In this document: piece by piece, positions 34,352 through 42,887 of the stretch
Numbering within the stretch: position 1 is the stretch's first letter
Layout: every line of letters begins with the position of its first letter
From: an uncultured Flavobacteriaceae bacterium
Lineage (GTDB): Bacteria > Bacteroidota > Bacteroidia > Flavobacteriales > Flavobacteriaceae
DNA length: 64,000 nt
Direction: 5' to 3'
NCBI GenBank assembly: GCA_934675205.1
Contig: CAKUPQ010000001.1
Span: 310,001-374,000, forward strand
Position numbers and translations under genes: made by a program
The notes under the pieces: model-generated
The model's input: the letters and a program-made list of their open reading frames with translations, nothing else
Told to the model about the DNA's origin: nothing
Databases searched by the model: none

Positions 34352-34410
34352 AAACCTGTCAGATTTTATCTTTCGACTTCGCTCAAGATGACGTATCTGA
34401 CAGGTTTTTT
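34352..34410. terminator. Terminator hairpin with a repeat in its loop
   Basis: Perfect 13-bp arms at 34352-34364 and 34395-34407 (AAACCTGTCAGAT / ATCTGACAGGTTT) followed by TTTTTT. The 30-nt loop is occupied by a copy of the GTCA hairpin repeat. It serves ndh on the plus strand and probably menA in reverse. Confidence 0.75.
34368..34392 (-). repeat. Short GTCA hairpin repeat, copy 2
   Basis: On the minus strand: GTCA, then a stem ATCTT / AAGAT around GAGCGAAGTCGA. Compared with copy 1 (ACCCT / AGGGT), both sides of the stem have changed together. Confidence 0.7.
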
Positions 34411-35344
34411 ATATAAATGTAGATGTTTGATTCATCAAGATTATCTTCCAAACAATTAGCCCTACAGATAATAACACCGAAATCACAAAAGTTGAAAGAG
34501 CCAAAACTTTGAGCTCAGGGTCGTATTCTTTCGGATTTTGGTAGTTGTAAATTCTTTTTAAATGTAATAAAACAGGAACAAATCCTATAAGATATAAAAA
34601 CTGAAAAGGTGTTTTCAGTTCAATTTGCATAGAAAAAACCACAAGAGAAACCAAAGCCAAAACCACAATCACAAAATGATAAATTTTAGCTTTCTTCCCT
34701 CCTATTTTTACGACTAACGTATTTTTATTTGAAGCTTTGTCCGAGATTTCATCTCGCATATTGTTCAGATTCAGAACTCCCGTACTCAACAATCCGACAG
34801 CACAGGCAGGAAGAACCAAAAGCCAATCAAATTCTTTAGAATACAAAAAATAACTCCCCAAAACACTCAACAACCCGAAAAATAAAAACACGAAAATATC
34901 TCCCAAACCTCTGTAACCATAAGCAGAACTTCCCATTGTATATTTGAGTGCCGCTACAATCGAAGCGATTCCCAATACCAAAAACAAAACCGAATAGAAA
35001 AAATTATCCTTTCCGAAAGACACATAAATAAGCAAAACAGCAATCAGAAAAGTCAGAATACTTGTCAGAATAATTCCGTTTTTCATTTGCTTAACCGAAA
35101 TGGCTCCACTCTGAATGGCTCTTTCAGGTCCGATTCGGGTTTCGTTGTCCGTTCCTTTTACTCCGTCTCCGTAATCGTTGGCAAAATTCGACAAAACCTG
35201 AAATCCCAATGTAGTCAGAATTGCCAAAACAAAGATTTTCCAATCAAAAAATCCCATATAGTGTGCATAAGCACTTCCGAGAATAATTCCCGAAACCGAA
35301 AGCGGTAATGTTCGTAACCGTGAGGCTTTTATCCAGTTTTTCAT
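34409..35344 (-). CDS. menA: 1,4-dihydroxy-2-naphthoate polyprenyltransferase
   Basis: Attaches the isoprenoid tail in menaquinone synthesis; integral membrane UbiA-type enzyme with about eight helices. 311 residues from the ATG at 35344 (a GTG four codons upstream is less likely). First Asp-rich motif NFANDYGDGVKGTD near 57, with GPERAIQSGAIS after it; second motif NNMRDEISDKASNKNTL near 192. Convergent with ndh, which uses the menaquinone pool. Confidence 0.95.
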   Translation of the reverse strand: MKNWIKASRLRTLPLSVSGIILGSAYAHYMGFFDWKIFVLAILTTLGFQVLSNFANDYGDGVKGTDNETRIGPERAIQSGAISVKQMKNGIILTSILTFLIAVLLIYVSFGKDNFFYSVLFLVLGIASIVAALKYTMGSSAYGYRGLGDIFVFLFFGLLSVLGSYFLYSKEFDWLLVLPACAVGLLSTGVLNLNNMRDEISDKASNKNTLVVKIGGKKAKIYHFVIVVLALVSLVVFSMQIELKTPFQFLYLIGFVPVLLHLKRIYNYQNPKEYDPELKVLALSTFVISVLLSVGLIVWKIILMNQTSTFI

Positions 35345-35399
35345 TTTGTAAGACACAAAGGTTTAAAATCTTTTTCTTTATTCTATTCTCTTTAAAAAA

Positions 35400-36905
35400 T
35401 CACATCCAATGCTTATCCGAACTTTCAACCTGATACAACCAATAATTGATTTGTTGGTTGATTTGAGAAAAATTCGCAAAGTTGAAATAAATATCTCCTC
35501 CTGCTGTATGCAGAATAATATGTCCGACATCAGAGGGTTTGTGCCAAAAAAACTGTCGGGTAGTAATCGCCTGAATTTTGTGAGGCTCAATGATTTGATG
35601 CTTTACGTCCCAAGCTCCGCTTTTTTTGATGATAAAATCATCATTTACGAAAAGTCTGTAATTTTTAAATCCGAAATAAATAAGCAATCCGACAATCAAA
35701 ACATACAATCCGATAAACGGAAAATAGGTTTTTATTTCTTCATTTACGAAAAACCCTGCTATCAGAAATACCAAAATCGGAACAACCAATCCGAAAATAA
35801 CTCCTCTGAAAACATACCTGTAATTCGGGTTAAAAACAGTTCCTTTTTCTACAATTCTGTCATAAATTGCTTTTAGGATAAGCTCTTTTTCTGATGAATT
35901 TGCCCCTTGAATTTCGATAACCGAGCTTTCGTTTTTCTTTCCGTTTTCTTTAACTTCCTGCGAAGATGCCTGTTTGATTTGCAGTTTCAGAACATTCATT
36001 TTCTGTTGGAAAAAATTTTGGCTATACGAAACGATTTGAGCTTTTTTCGGGTTTAAAAGCGTATTCTTTTTAGCAAAAAGTCCGTAAGAAATCAAAAGGG
36101 AATTTCGTTGTTTTACGACTTGTAAATCAAAATATTTGATAAGTGTTCTGACCAAATTTATCAAAAAAACAGCCAAAAACAACCCAAAGAAAATCATCAG
36201 TAAACCGAGTTTTGCTCCCTGATTGATATAAGTATCGATTTGTTCTTCCGAAAGCATTTCGTTTTGTACAAAATCTTTCGCATTGTCATATAACGTAAAG
36301 AAAAAAGCAGTCAAAATCGCCAAACTCCGTCCGTAATTTGAAGTAATTCCGACTTTCAGAAGTGACGAAAAACTGATTCTGATAATTGGTTTTTGTTGTT
36401 CTTCGACAACTTCAGAAACCTCATCAACCTCCGATTTTGTGATTTCTCTTTCCAACAATCTCGCTTTAAGAATTTGAGCCGATTTGTGGTCAATAGCTCT
36501 GATACTCACTTCTTTACTCCCACTTCCTGCGGTATCGACATCAAGGCTGTAAACCCCGATGAGTTTCTGAATGACATTCTGATTGATGTTTACCTGCTGA
36601 ATTTTATCCAACCCGATAGAAAGTTTTTTCTTACTCAAAACTCCACTCTGAATGACAAATTCTTCTTTTTGTTCGTCAAGGAAAAAAGTGAAATTTTTGT
36701 ATTTCAGATAAGCAACAACTCCAATAATCAGAAATAAAACAACAACTCCCAAAACCACATACAGCAAGGCATCAGAAGGCATTCTGTAAATCATAATTGC
36801 CAAAGGAGCCCACGAAGCACGAAGAAATTTCTGCAACGTATCGGCAAACATTATGACAATTCCAACTGCTGATTGTCTTTGAGGAGAATTAAATTTTAGT
36901 TCCAA
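35400..36905 (-). CDS. Membrane protein with bacterial PH domains (YdbT-like)
   Basis: 501 residues with three pairs of transmembrane helices, each followed by a bPH2 domain (about 70-150, 250-345 and 415-490). The third shows the typical NYRLFVNDDFIIKKSGAWDVKHQIIEPHKIQAI and the first QSGVLSKKKLSIGLDKIQQV, both having the hydrophobic-Pro/Leu-x-KIQ element. It pairs with the smaller bPH2 protein just upstream, 22 nt apart, as in YdbS-YdbT pairs. Function unknown; envelope-related roles are suspected in the family. Confidence 0.88.
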   Translation of the reverse strand: MELKFNSPQRQSAVGIVIMFADTLQKFLRASWAPLAIMIYRMPSDALLYVVLGVVVLFLIIGVVAYLKYKNFTFFLDEQKEEFVIQSGVLSKKKLSIGLDKIQQVNINQNVIQKLIGVYSLDVDTAGSGSKEVSIRAIDHKSAQILKARLLEREITKSEVDEVSEVVEEQQKPIIRISFSSLLKVGITSNYGRSLAILTAFFFTLYDNAKDFVQNEMLSEEQIDTYINQGAKLGLLMIFFGLFLAVFLINLVRTLIKYFDLQVVKQRNSLLISYGLFAKKNTLLNPKKAQIVSYSQNFFQQKMNVLKLQIKQASSQEVKENGKKNESSVIEIQGANSSEKELILKAIYDRIVEKGTVFNPNYRYVFRGVIFGLVVPILVFLIAGFFVNEEIKTYFPFIGLYVLIVGLLIYFGFKNYRLFVNDDFIIKKSGAWDVKHQIIEPHKIQAITTRQFFWHKPSDVGHIILHTAGGDIYFNFANFSQINQQINYWLYQVESSDKHWM

Positions 36906-36927
36906 GTTTGGGGTTTAGGTTTAAGGT

Positions 36928-37518
36928 TCAAGGTTCAAGATTTGGGGTGTCTTCTCTCTTCTCCCCTGAGATTGCTTCGTTCCTCGCAATGACAGGGTCA
37001 GAAATCAGATTATTCATCAAAAACTCCTTAATGTTATAGGCTTTTTCTTTTTCGATTCCCGGAATTCTTAAATCGCTACTACTTCCTCCTGCTGTATAAA
37101 TTTCGAGGGAAGCCAAATCATACATTCTCGAAAACATTCCCTCGTTTACTGCAATGTGCTGGATTCGGTTAAATGGAATAATAGTAGTATTCGTGGCTAA
37201 AACTCCACTTCTGTAAAGCAAATCTTTTTCCCTTACTGCATAGCCTCTTTTTCGGAAAGCAATTCGGTTGAGCCAAAACAACAAACCGATAAATCCGAGC
37301 ACAAAAGCTAAAACAGCAATATAAAATCCTGCTCCGACATTTCCGCTATTATAAACCGAAATAAACGTAATAACTGTTGCTACAAAAAGAATAACCGTAA
37401 AAATCAACAGATTCATAACAATTACGTTCCAATATTTTTTATGGATAGGTAAAAACGGTACTTCCTCGTATTTCGGGAGTAAATCTAAATCAATAGAGTT
37501 ATTGGTAAAGTCCTGCAT
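36928..37518 (-). CDS. Membrane protein with one bacterial PH domain (YdbS-like)
   Basis: 196 residues: two transmembrane helices (about 30-80) and a bPH2 domain (about 90-165) with YAVREKDLLYRSGVLATN, IPFNRIQHIAVNEG and IYTAGGSSSDLRIPG. The last 20 or so residues (VIARNEAISGEKRED...) are encoded by the GTCA hairpin repeat at 36969-36993 and sequence after it, so the original stop was probably displaced by repeat insertion. Operon with the YdbT-like gene. Confidence 0.87.
   Translation of the reverse strand: MQDFTNNSIDLDLLPKYEEVPFLPIHKKYWNVIVMNLLIFTVILFVATVITFISVYNSGNVGAGFYIAVLAFVLGFIGLLFWLNRIAFRKRGYAVREKDLLYRSGVLATNTTIIPFNRIQHIAVNEGMFSRMYDLASLEIYTAGGSSSDLRIPGIEKEKAYNIKEFLMNNLISDPVIARNEAISGEKREDTPNLEP
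36969..36993 (-). repeat. Short GTCA hairpin repeat, copy 3 (inside a coding tail)
   Basis: On the minus strand GTCA, stem TTGC / GCAA around GAGGAACGAA, then TCT. Identical over 25 nt to the copy at 59120-59144. Confidence 0.75.
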
Positions 37519-37560
37519 GGGTATAAAATATCAATTTCAACGGCAATCTCGATTTCAATG

Positions 37561-37597
37561 AGATTGTTTCATTCCGTTACACTACATTCGCAATGAC
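37561..37597 (-). repeat. Short GTCA hairpin repeat, long variant, copy 4
   Basis: On the minus strand GTCA, TTGC, GAA, a longer inner part, then GAAACAATCT. It has the same ends as copies 3 and 5 with an insertion between. It lies in the 88-nt gap upstream of the YdbS-like gene. Confidence 0.55.
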
Positions 37598-37606
37598 AAC
37601 ACGGAT

Positions 37607-38575
37607 TTACAGTTCCTGAACTAAAAGCCAAGCATCAGAATTTATATTTCTGATTTCTTTCAGGCTTTGTTGGGCTTCCTCATAAGTTTGGAAACTTCCA
37701 AACAAAACAGGATATAGTCCGTATTTGTTTTTGTCTAATTTTCGGGATTTGTAGCCTTGTTTACTCAATTCTAAATAAGCCTTTTCTGCATTAGACTCTT
37801 CTCTGAAAGCTCCTGCTACAATGTGGTAATTCAGCTTTTCTTCTTTTATGACAAGGGTTACAGGCTCGACATTCGGGTTTTCGATGACGAAAGTGGCTTG
37901 TTGGATTTTATTTTCAACTTCTTGTTGAACTTCTTTTTCTACCAAAAGCGTTTGCTCTTCGATATGATTTCCGTAATAATTGTTAGCAAAAAATCCCAAT
38001 CCGACAACCAAGGCAGCTGCAACTCCGTATTTTAGGAAAGGATATTTTCTTTTTCCTTGTTCGATAGGAATTACAGTCGGTTCTGCTATTTCTTCTGTAA
38101 AAACTACTTTTTCGAGAGGTTGTTCTTCTATTTCTTGAGTTGTATAAATCGTAGCTCTTTTTACAATAGGAGAAACAACGGGAGAAAGTCCGAATGATTC
38201 GGTCAAGTAGTTCGTATTTTCAACAGCTGTAAAGACTAAATTATTCTCGAAATTAAGTTTGATTTCTCCAACATTTTTAAGAATAAGAATTTCTCTGCTT
38301 TCCAATACTTTTCTCCAAAGAGAAACCTCTTGTTGCACCAAAGAAACAGCCTCGTTATAAGGAATTCTTTCCGTTTGGGAAATATGATGAATCAAAAGTC
38401 CGTCATTTTTTTTCAGCAAAGCATTAAACGAAATTACCTTTTTCGGAGGGTAAAACGTATAGGTATTGGCTTGTAATCTTGTAGAACGGACTTCTGTCAA
38501 AAACGAACCAAATTCAGGAACAGTTACGCATTGGTATCTGTACAAAAGCTGTGCTATATATTTTTCTAATTTCAT
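37607..38575 (-). CDS. HU-like / SPOR domain membrane protein
   Basis: 322 residues from ATG 38575 (an ATG one codon upstream is equally possible; the frame to 38653 runs past the promoter and into metK). The N-terminal 1-75 resembles the HU-CCDC81 domain, with KYIAQLLYRYQCVTVPEFGSF, then a second short domain near 80-130. One transmembrane helix at about 197-217. The C-terminal SPOR domain (about 245-322: YHIVAGAFREESNAEKA) binds denuded peptidoglycan. This DNA-binding-fold plus SPOR layout suggests a cell-division protein, function unproven. Confidence 0.85.
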   Translation of the reverse strand: MKLEKYIAQLLYRYQCVTVPEFGSFLTEVRSTRLQANTYTFYPPKKVISFNALLKKNDGLLIHHISQTERIPYNEAVSLVQQEVSLWRKVLESREILILKNVGEIKLNFENNLVFTAVENTNYLTESFGLSPVVSPIVKRATIYTTQEIEEQPLEKVVFTEEIAEPTVIPIEQGKRKYPFLKYGVAAALVVGLGFFANNYYGNHIEEQTLLVEKEVQQEVENKIQQATFVIENPNVEPVTLVIKEEKLNYHIVAGAFREESNAEKAYLELSKQGYKSRKLDKNKYGLYPVLFGSFQTYEEAQQSLKEIRNINSDAWLLVQEL

Positions 38576-38580
38576 CATTG

Positions 38581-38588
38581 CAAAAATA
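38581..38588 (-). promoter_or_regulatory. -7 box 2-5 nt from the HU/SPOR start codons
   Basis: TATTTTTG on the minus strand, then CA, then ATGATG. The transcript would be leaderless. It also lies inside the longer frame, excluding the start at 38653. Confidence 0.5.
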
Positions 38589-38639
38589 GGGTTCAAAATT
38601 GGAAATAAAATTTTAGAATCGAAAGTTTTTAACACAAAC

Positions 38640-39893
38640 TTATTTAATCCCAAAAGCCTTTTTAACCTTGCTTACATAATCCAATTTTTCCCAAGTAAAC
38701 AACTCTACATTTACTTTTTTTGTTTTGCCATTAGGAGACGTAAATGTTTTGGTAACTTTTTGCGGTTCACGTCCCATATGTCCGTAAGCTGCCGTTTCGG
38801 AATAAATCGGGTTGCGAAGTTTCAGCCTTTGCTCAATAAAATACGGACGCATATCAAACAATTTCTGAATCTGATCCGCAATTTCTGAATCTGACAATTT
38901 TACTTTTGAAGTTCCGTAGGTATTTACATAAATCCCCATTGGTTCTGCCACTCCGATAGCATACGAAACCTGAACGAGAATTTCGTCTGCCACTCCTGCT
39001 GCTACCAAGTTTTTTGCAATATGTCTTGTTGCATAAGCTGCACTTCTATCCACTTTACTCGGGTCTTTCCCTGAAAAAGCTCCTCCTCCATGAGCTCCTT
39101 TTCCTCCGTAAGTATCCACAATGATTTTTCTTCCCGTAAGACCCGTATCTCCGTGAGGTCCTCCGATTACGAATTTTCCTGTCGGATTGATGTGGTATTT
39201 TATTTTTCCTGTAAACAGTTTTTTGTATTCAGGATATTTTTTCAAAAGCCTTGGAATTAGAATTTCCGCAATATCCTTTTTGATTTGAGCTAACATTTTT
39301 TTCTCCTCGTCAAAATCATCATGTTGAGTAGAAAGTACTATCGCATCAATGCTTTTCGGTTTATTGTTGTCGTCATAAACCAACGTAACCTGTGATTTGG
39401 CATCAGGACGTAAATATTTTATTTTTTTGTTTTCCCTGCGAAGTTCTGCTAATTCCTGCAATAATTTATGAGCAATATCCAAAGCCAAAGGCATATAACT
39501 CGAAGTTTCATTAGTTGCATACCCAAACATAATTCCTTGGTCTCCTGCTCCTTGCTCCTCTTTTTTGGCTCTTTCAACTCCCTGATTGATATCCTGCGAC
39601 TGTTCGTGAATAGCAGATAAAATTCCACACGAACTGGCATCAAACATATATTCGCTTTTGGTATATCCTATTTTTTTGATAACATCTCTGGCTATCTGTT
39701 GCACATCAAGATATACGTCCGACTTGACTTCTCCTGCCAAAATCACTTGTCCCGTAGTAACAAGCGTTTCACAAGCAACCTTTGAATTCGGGTCAAAAGC
39801 TAAAAAATTATCAATCAAGGCATCAGAAATCTGGTCTGCAATTTTGTCCGGATGTCCTTCACTAACAGACTCCGAAGTAAATAAATATGACAT
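38640..39893 (-). CDS. metK: S-adenosylmethionine synthetase
   Basis: Makes SAM from methionine and ATP. 417 residues. Signatures: [21 protein letters not shown] (6-26, ATP site), the [13 protein letters not shown] block near 114, the flexible [20 protein letters not shown] loop near 270 and DMRPY near 355. The C-terminal codons overlap the upstream region of the HU/SPOR gene by a few nt. Its leader of about 150 nt holds a SAM-II riboswitch, so product-controlled expression is expected. Confidence 0.97.
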   Translation of the reverse strand: MSYLFTSESVSEGHPDKIADQISDALIDNFLAFDPNSKVACETLVTTGQVILAGEVKSDVYLDVQQIARDVIKKIGYTKSEYMFDASSCGILSAIHEQSQDINQGVERAKKEEQGAGDQGIMFGYATNETSSYMPLALDIAHKLLQELAELRRENKKIKYLRPDAKSQVTLVYDDNNKPKSIDAIVLSTQHDDFDEEKKMLAQIKKDIAEILIPRLLKKYPEYKKLFTGKIKYHINPTGKFVIGGPHGDTGLTGRKIIVDTYGGKGAHGGGAFSGKDPSKVDRSAAYATRHIAKNLVAAGVADEILVQVSYAIGVAEPMGIYVNTYGTSKVKLSDSEIADQIQKLFDMRPYFIEQRLKLRNPIYSETAAYGHMGREPQKVTKTFTSPNGKTKKVNVELFTWEKLDYVSKVKKAFGIK

Positions 39894-39930
39894 TTTATAA
39901 AGTTTTAGACTTCAAAAAGGAAAAGGCAAC

Positions 39931-39977
39931 CGAAAAGCTAAAACACAAAGTAGATAATACTTACTGTTTTAGCTTTT
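39931..39977 (-). promoter_or_regulatory. Expression-platform hairpin of the metK leader
   Basis: Perfect 13-bp stem: AAAAGCTAAAACA (39977-39965) with TGTTTTAGCTTTT (39945-39933), extended in the loop by AAGTA / TACTT. Its left arm includes the GCTAAAA needed by the SAM-II aptamer, so aptamer and hairpin exclude each other. A T-rich tail follows. Downstream GGTTGC also pairs with GCAACC of the aptamer. Confidence 0.55.
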
Positions 39978-40014
39978 TTTACAGAGGTTGCAATCAGTCA
40001 AATTTTTCCTCTTG
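39962..40014 (-). ncRNA. SAM-II riboswitch of metK
   Basis: On the minus strand: P1 arms AGAGG (40012-40008) and CCTCT (39987-39983), the loop containing ATTTGACTGATTGCAA, then a spacer of A residues and GCTAAAA (39973-39967). This order (stem, AUUURACYGAUUGCAA, stem, A-rich, GCUAAA) is the SAM-II consensus of Bacteroidota and Alphaproteobacteria. It sits about 70 nt upstream of metK, the SAM synthetase gene, as expected. Class by pattern recall; no covariance search possible here. Confidence 0.8.
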
Positions 40015-40033
40015 AAGTAATATTATACGAATA

Positions 40034-40041
40034 CAAAGTTA
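40034..40041 (-). promoter_or_regulatory. -7 box of metK
   Basis: TAACTTTG on the minus strand, about 20 nt upstream of the riboswitch. Confidence 0.5.
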
Positions 40042-40089
40042 TAAAACACTTTGGATATAAAAAAATTCTTAAAGATTTTAAAAATTTTA

Positions 40090-40097
40090 TACTTTTG
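40090..40097 (+). promoter_or_regulatory. -7 box 5 nt from the lpxD start codon
   Basis: TACTTTTG followed by TCAGA and ATG (40103); predicted nearly leaderless transcript. Confidence 0.5.
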
Positions 40098-40102
40098 TCA
40101 GA

Positions 40103-41125
40103 ATGAAATTTACCGTACAACAAATAGCAGACATTTTAGAAGGTGAGGTTTTTGGGAACGCTCAAGCCGAAGTATTTCAACTATCAAAAATAGAAGAAGG
40201 TACTGACGGAGCTTTGACTTTCTTAGCCAACCCGAAATACGAACACCATATCTATACGACAAAGGCAACCGCTACTATCGTAAGCAAATCTTTTGTGCCT
40301 GAAAGTGAAGTTTCGACAACGCTTATCAAAGTTGAAGATGCTTACAAAGCATTTTCAAAACTATTGGAATATTACAATCAGGTAAAACTGATGAAATCCG
40401 GAATTGAGCAACCCTCGTTTGTTTCAGAAAACGTAAAATACGGAGAAAATCTGTATTTAGGAGCTTTTTCATACATCGGAAAAAACGTGAAAATCGGAGA
40501 AAACGTGAAAATTTATCCGAATTGCTTTGTAGGAGATAACGTAACTATTGGAGATAATTCGGTTTTGTTTGCAGGGGTTCGCATTTATTCTGAAACGGTT
40601 ATCGGAAACAACTGTACGATTCATTCCGGAGCGATTATCGGTTCGGACGGATTTGGTTTTGCTCCCAATGAAGACGGAACATTCAGCAAAGTTCCTCAAA
40701 TCGGAAATGTGATTATCGAAGATAATGTCGAAATCGGAGCTTTGACAAGTATTGACAGAGCAACTTTGGGAAGTACGATTATCCGAAAAGGAGTAAAATT
40801 AGACAACCAAATCCAAATCGCTCACAATGTGGAAGTTGGAGAAAATACGGTTATCGCTTCCCAAACGGGAATTGCAGGTTCTACCAAAGTAGGCAAAAAC
40901 TGTATTATCGGAGGTCAGGTAGGAATTGCAGGACACATCACAATTGGAAACGGAGTAAAAGTTCAAGGGCAATCAGGAATCGGAAAAAGTCTTCCTGACG
41001 GAGATGTAGTTCAGGGGAGTCCTGCTTTCGGATATGGAGATTTTGCCAAATCTTTCGTACATTTCAAAAATTTACCAAAAATCGCATCTGATTTAGAAGA
41101 GTTAAAAAAGAAAATATCTGATTAA
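40103..41125 (+). CDS. lpxD: UDP-3-O-acylglucosamine N-acyltransferase
   Basis: Third acylation step of lipid A synthesis; trimeric left-handed beta-helix. 340 residues. N-terminal uridine-binding domain (1-95) with [14 protein letters not shown], followed by hexapeptide repeats ([20 protein letters not shown] and so on) from about 105 to 300. Catalytic His in QIAHNVEVG near 238; the loop [20 protein letters not shown] is characteristic. It heads the lipid A cluster lpxD, lpxC-fabZ, lpxA, efp, lpxD-like. Confidence 0.95.
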   Translation: MKFTVQQIADILEGEVFGNAQAEVFQLSKIEEGTDGALTFLANPKYEHHIYTTKATATIVSKSFVPESEVSTTLIKVEDAYKAFSKLLEYYNQVKLMKSGIEQPSFVSENVKYGENLYLGAFSYIGKNVKIGENVKIYPNCFVGDNVTIGDNSVLFAGVRIYSETVIGNNCTIHSGAIIGSDGFGFAPNEDGTFSKVPQIGNVIIEDNVEIGALTSIDRATLGSTIIRKGVKLDNQIQIAHNVEVGENTVIASQTGIAGSTKVGKNCIIGGQVGIAGHITIGNGVKVQGQSGIGKSLPDGDVVQGSPAFGYGDFAKSFVHFKNLPKIASDLEELKKKISD

Positions 41126-41128
41126 ACT

Positions 41129-41186
41129 TGCCACAGATTACACAGATTTAAAGGATTAAAAATCTGTATAATCCTTTAATCCGTGG
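41129..41186. repeat. CACAGATT-type imperfect palindrome
   Basis: CCAC...GTGG ends and inner arms AAAGGATT / AATCCTTT with two CACAGATT words. It fills most of the gap between lpxD and lpxC-fabZ. A terminator role is unlikely inside this operon because no T run follows. Confidence 0.5.
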
Positions 41187-41204
41187 CTAAAAAAACAAAA
41201 AAAT

Positions 41205-42593
41205 ATGGCTAAACAAAAAACCATAAAAGAAGAAATTACACTAAAAGGTGTTGGACTTCACACAGGAAAAGAAGTTACGATGACTCTGAAACCGGCTCCT
41301 GTAAACAACGGATTTACTTTTGTCCGTGTGGATTTGGAAGGTCATCCTATAATTGAGGCAGATGCTAATTATGTAGTAAACACCCAAAGAGGAACAAATC
41401 TTGAGAAAAAAGGTGTCAAAATCCAAACTTCAGAACACGTTTTGGCTGCTTGTGTCGGTTGCGATTTGGATAATATTATAATTGAATTAAATGCTTCTGA
41501 ACCTCCGATTATGGACGGGTCTTCTAAATATTTTGTGGAAGCAATCGAAAAAGCAGGAGTTGTTGAGCAAGATGCCGAGCAAAAAATTTATACCGTAAAA
41601 GAAGTTATTTCTTATACAGACGAAGAAACCGGAAGTGAGATTTTGGTAATGCCTGCAGACGAATATCAGGTAACAACTATGGTTGATTTCGGAACGAAAG
41701 TGTTGGGAACGCAAAATGCAACCCTTAAAAATATTTCGGAGTTCAAAGACGAAATTGCCAATGCCAGAACCTTTAGTTTTCTTCACGAATTGGAGGCTCT
41801 TTTGCAACACGGACTCATCAAAGGAGGCGATTTGAACAATGCTATTGTGTATGTGGATAAAGATATTTCTCCCGAAACAATGGAACATCTGAAAGTTGCT
41901 TTCGGAAAAGAAAAAATTTCGGTTAAACCAAACGGAATTTTAGATAATTTGACTTTACATTTTCCGAATGAGGCAGCAAGACATAAACTACTTGACGTAA
42001 TCGGAGATTTAGCACTTACCGGAATCCGTATCAAAGGAAAAGTAATTGCCAACAAACCCGGACATTTTGTGAATACGCAATTCGCAAAAAAACTGTCTAA
42101 AATCATCAAAATCGAAGAACGAAATAATGTTCCCGTTTATGATTTGAACCAACCTCCGCTTATGGATATTATTCAAATTATGAATGTGTTGCCGCACAGA
42201 CCTCCATTTTTGTTGGTGGACAGAATATTAGAACTGTCAGACAAACACGTGGTGGGAATGAAAAACGTAACGATGAACGAACCGTTTTTCGTAGGACATT
42301 TCCCAGGAGCACCGGTTATGCCCGGAGTTTTGCAAATCGAAGCAATGGCACAGGCAGGAGGAATTTTAGCCTTGAGCACTGTTCCCGACCCGGAGAATTA
42401 CCTTACGTATTTTATGAAAATTGACAACGTAAAATTCAAACAGCAAGTCGTTCCGGGAGATACATTGATATTCAAATTGGAATTATTAACTCCGATTCGT
42501 AGAGGAATTTGCCATATGCAGGCTTATGCTTATACCAACGGAAAATTAGCAACCGAAGCAGAGCTTATGGCTCAAATCGTGAAAGCGAAATAG
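41205..42593 (+). CDS. lpxC-fabZ: Bifunctional LpxC deacetylase / FabZ dehydratase
   Basis: 462-residue fusion typical of Bacteroidota. Residues 1-310 are LpxC, the zinc deacetylase committing UDP-3-O-acyl-GlcNAc to lipid A: GVGLHTGK, the zinc ligand region SEHVLAACVG near 76, PIMDGSS, and RHKLLDVIGDLAL near 240 plus the general acid His in KPGHF. Residues about 320-462 are FabZ, the beta-hydroxyacyl-ACP dehydratase: LPHRPPFLLVDRI with the catalytic His, FFVGHFPG, and VMPGVLQIEAMAQ with the catalytic Glu. The fusion couples the two activities that compete for hydroxyacyl-ACP. Confidence 0.97.
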   Translation: MAKQKTIKEEITLKGVGLHTGKEVTMTLKPAPVNNGFTFVRVDLEGHPIIEADANYVVNTQRGTNLEKKGVKIQTSEHVLAACVGCDLDNIIIELNASEPPIMDGSSKYFVEAIEKAGVVEQDAEQKIYTVKEVISYTDEETGSEILVMPADEYQVTTMVDFGTKVLGTQNATLKNISEFKDEIANARTFSFLHELEALLQHGLIKGGDLNNAIVYVDKDISPETMEHLKVAFGKEKISVKPNGILDNLTLHFPNEAARHKLLDVIGDLALTGIRIKGKVIANKPGHFVNTQFAKKLSKIIKIEERNNVPVYDLNQPPLMDIIQIMNVLPHRPPFLLVDRILELSDKHVVGMKNVTMNEPFFVGHFPGAPVMPGVLQIEAMAQAGGILALSTVPDPENYLTYFMKIDNVKFKQQVVPGDTLIFKLELLTPIRRGICHMQAYAYTNGKLATEAELMAQIVKAK

Positions 42594-42640
42594 TATTAAG
42601 ACAAAAAGTATTAAGTATTAAGACAAAAAAATTAGAAGTT

Positions 42641-42802
42641 ATGAAAAGAATTATTATTTTATTCCTAATAGGAATATTATCTGCAATTGTTGTTGCTTTT
42701 ATATTCAAATTGATAACAGGAGAATTTAATTTAGTTGCCCCAATATTAGGTGGAATGGTAGTTGTATTAATGGCAATTAGAAAAACACCAAAAACAGAGT
42801 AA
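42641..42802 (+). CDS. Small two-helix membrane protein
   Basis: 53 residues from ATG 42641. Two hydrophobic segments (about 3-22 and 29-46) joined by FKLITGEFN, with basic ends (MKR and RKTPK). It sits between lpxC-fabZ and lpxA in an operon of otherwise strict order. The ATTAAG-rich DNA just upstream is duplicated. Not recognised. Confidence 0.5.
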   Translation: MKRIIILFLIGILSAIVVAFIFKLITGEFNLVAPILGGMVVVLMAIRKTPKTE

Positions 42803-42844
42803 TTTAATCGTGAGTTTGATTAGTGAAATTTTTGACAACCGAAA

Positions 42845-42885
42845 ACTAATCACTAATCACTAATCACTAACTACTAATCACTAAT
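42845..42885 (+). repeat. Tandem heptamer (ACTAATC)n before lpxA
   Basis: About five copies of ACTAATC, one degenerate (ACTAACT), ending 2-3 nt before the lpxA ATG at 42888. The earlier GATTAGTGA at 42817 is its inverted form. Confidence 0.65.
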
Positions 42886-42887
42886 TT

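Noticed and set aside
41129..41186. Intrinsic terminator between lpxD and lpxC-fabZ
   Set aside because: The palindrome is imperfect, lacks a T run in the right place, and lies inside a conserved operon.
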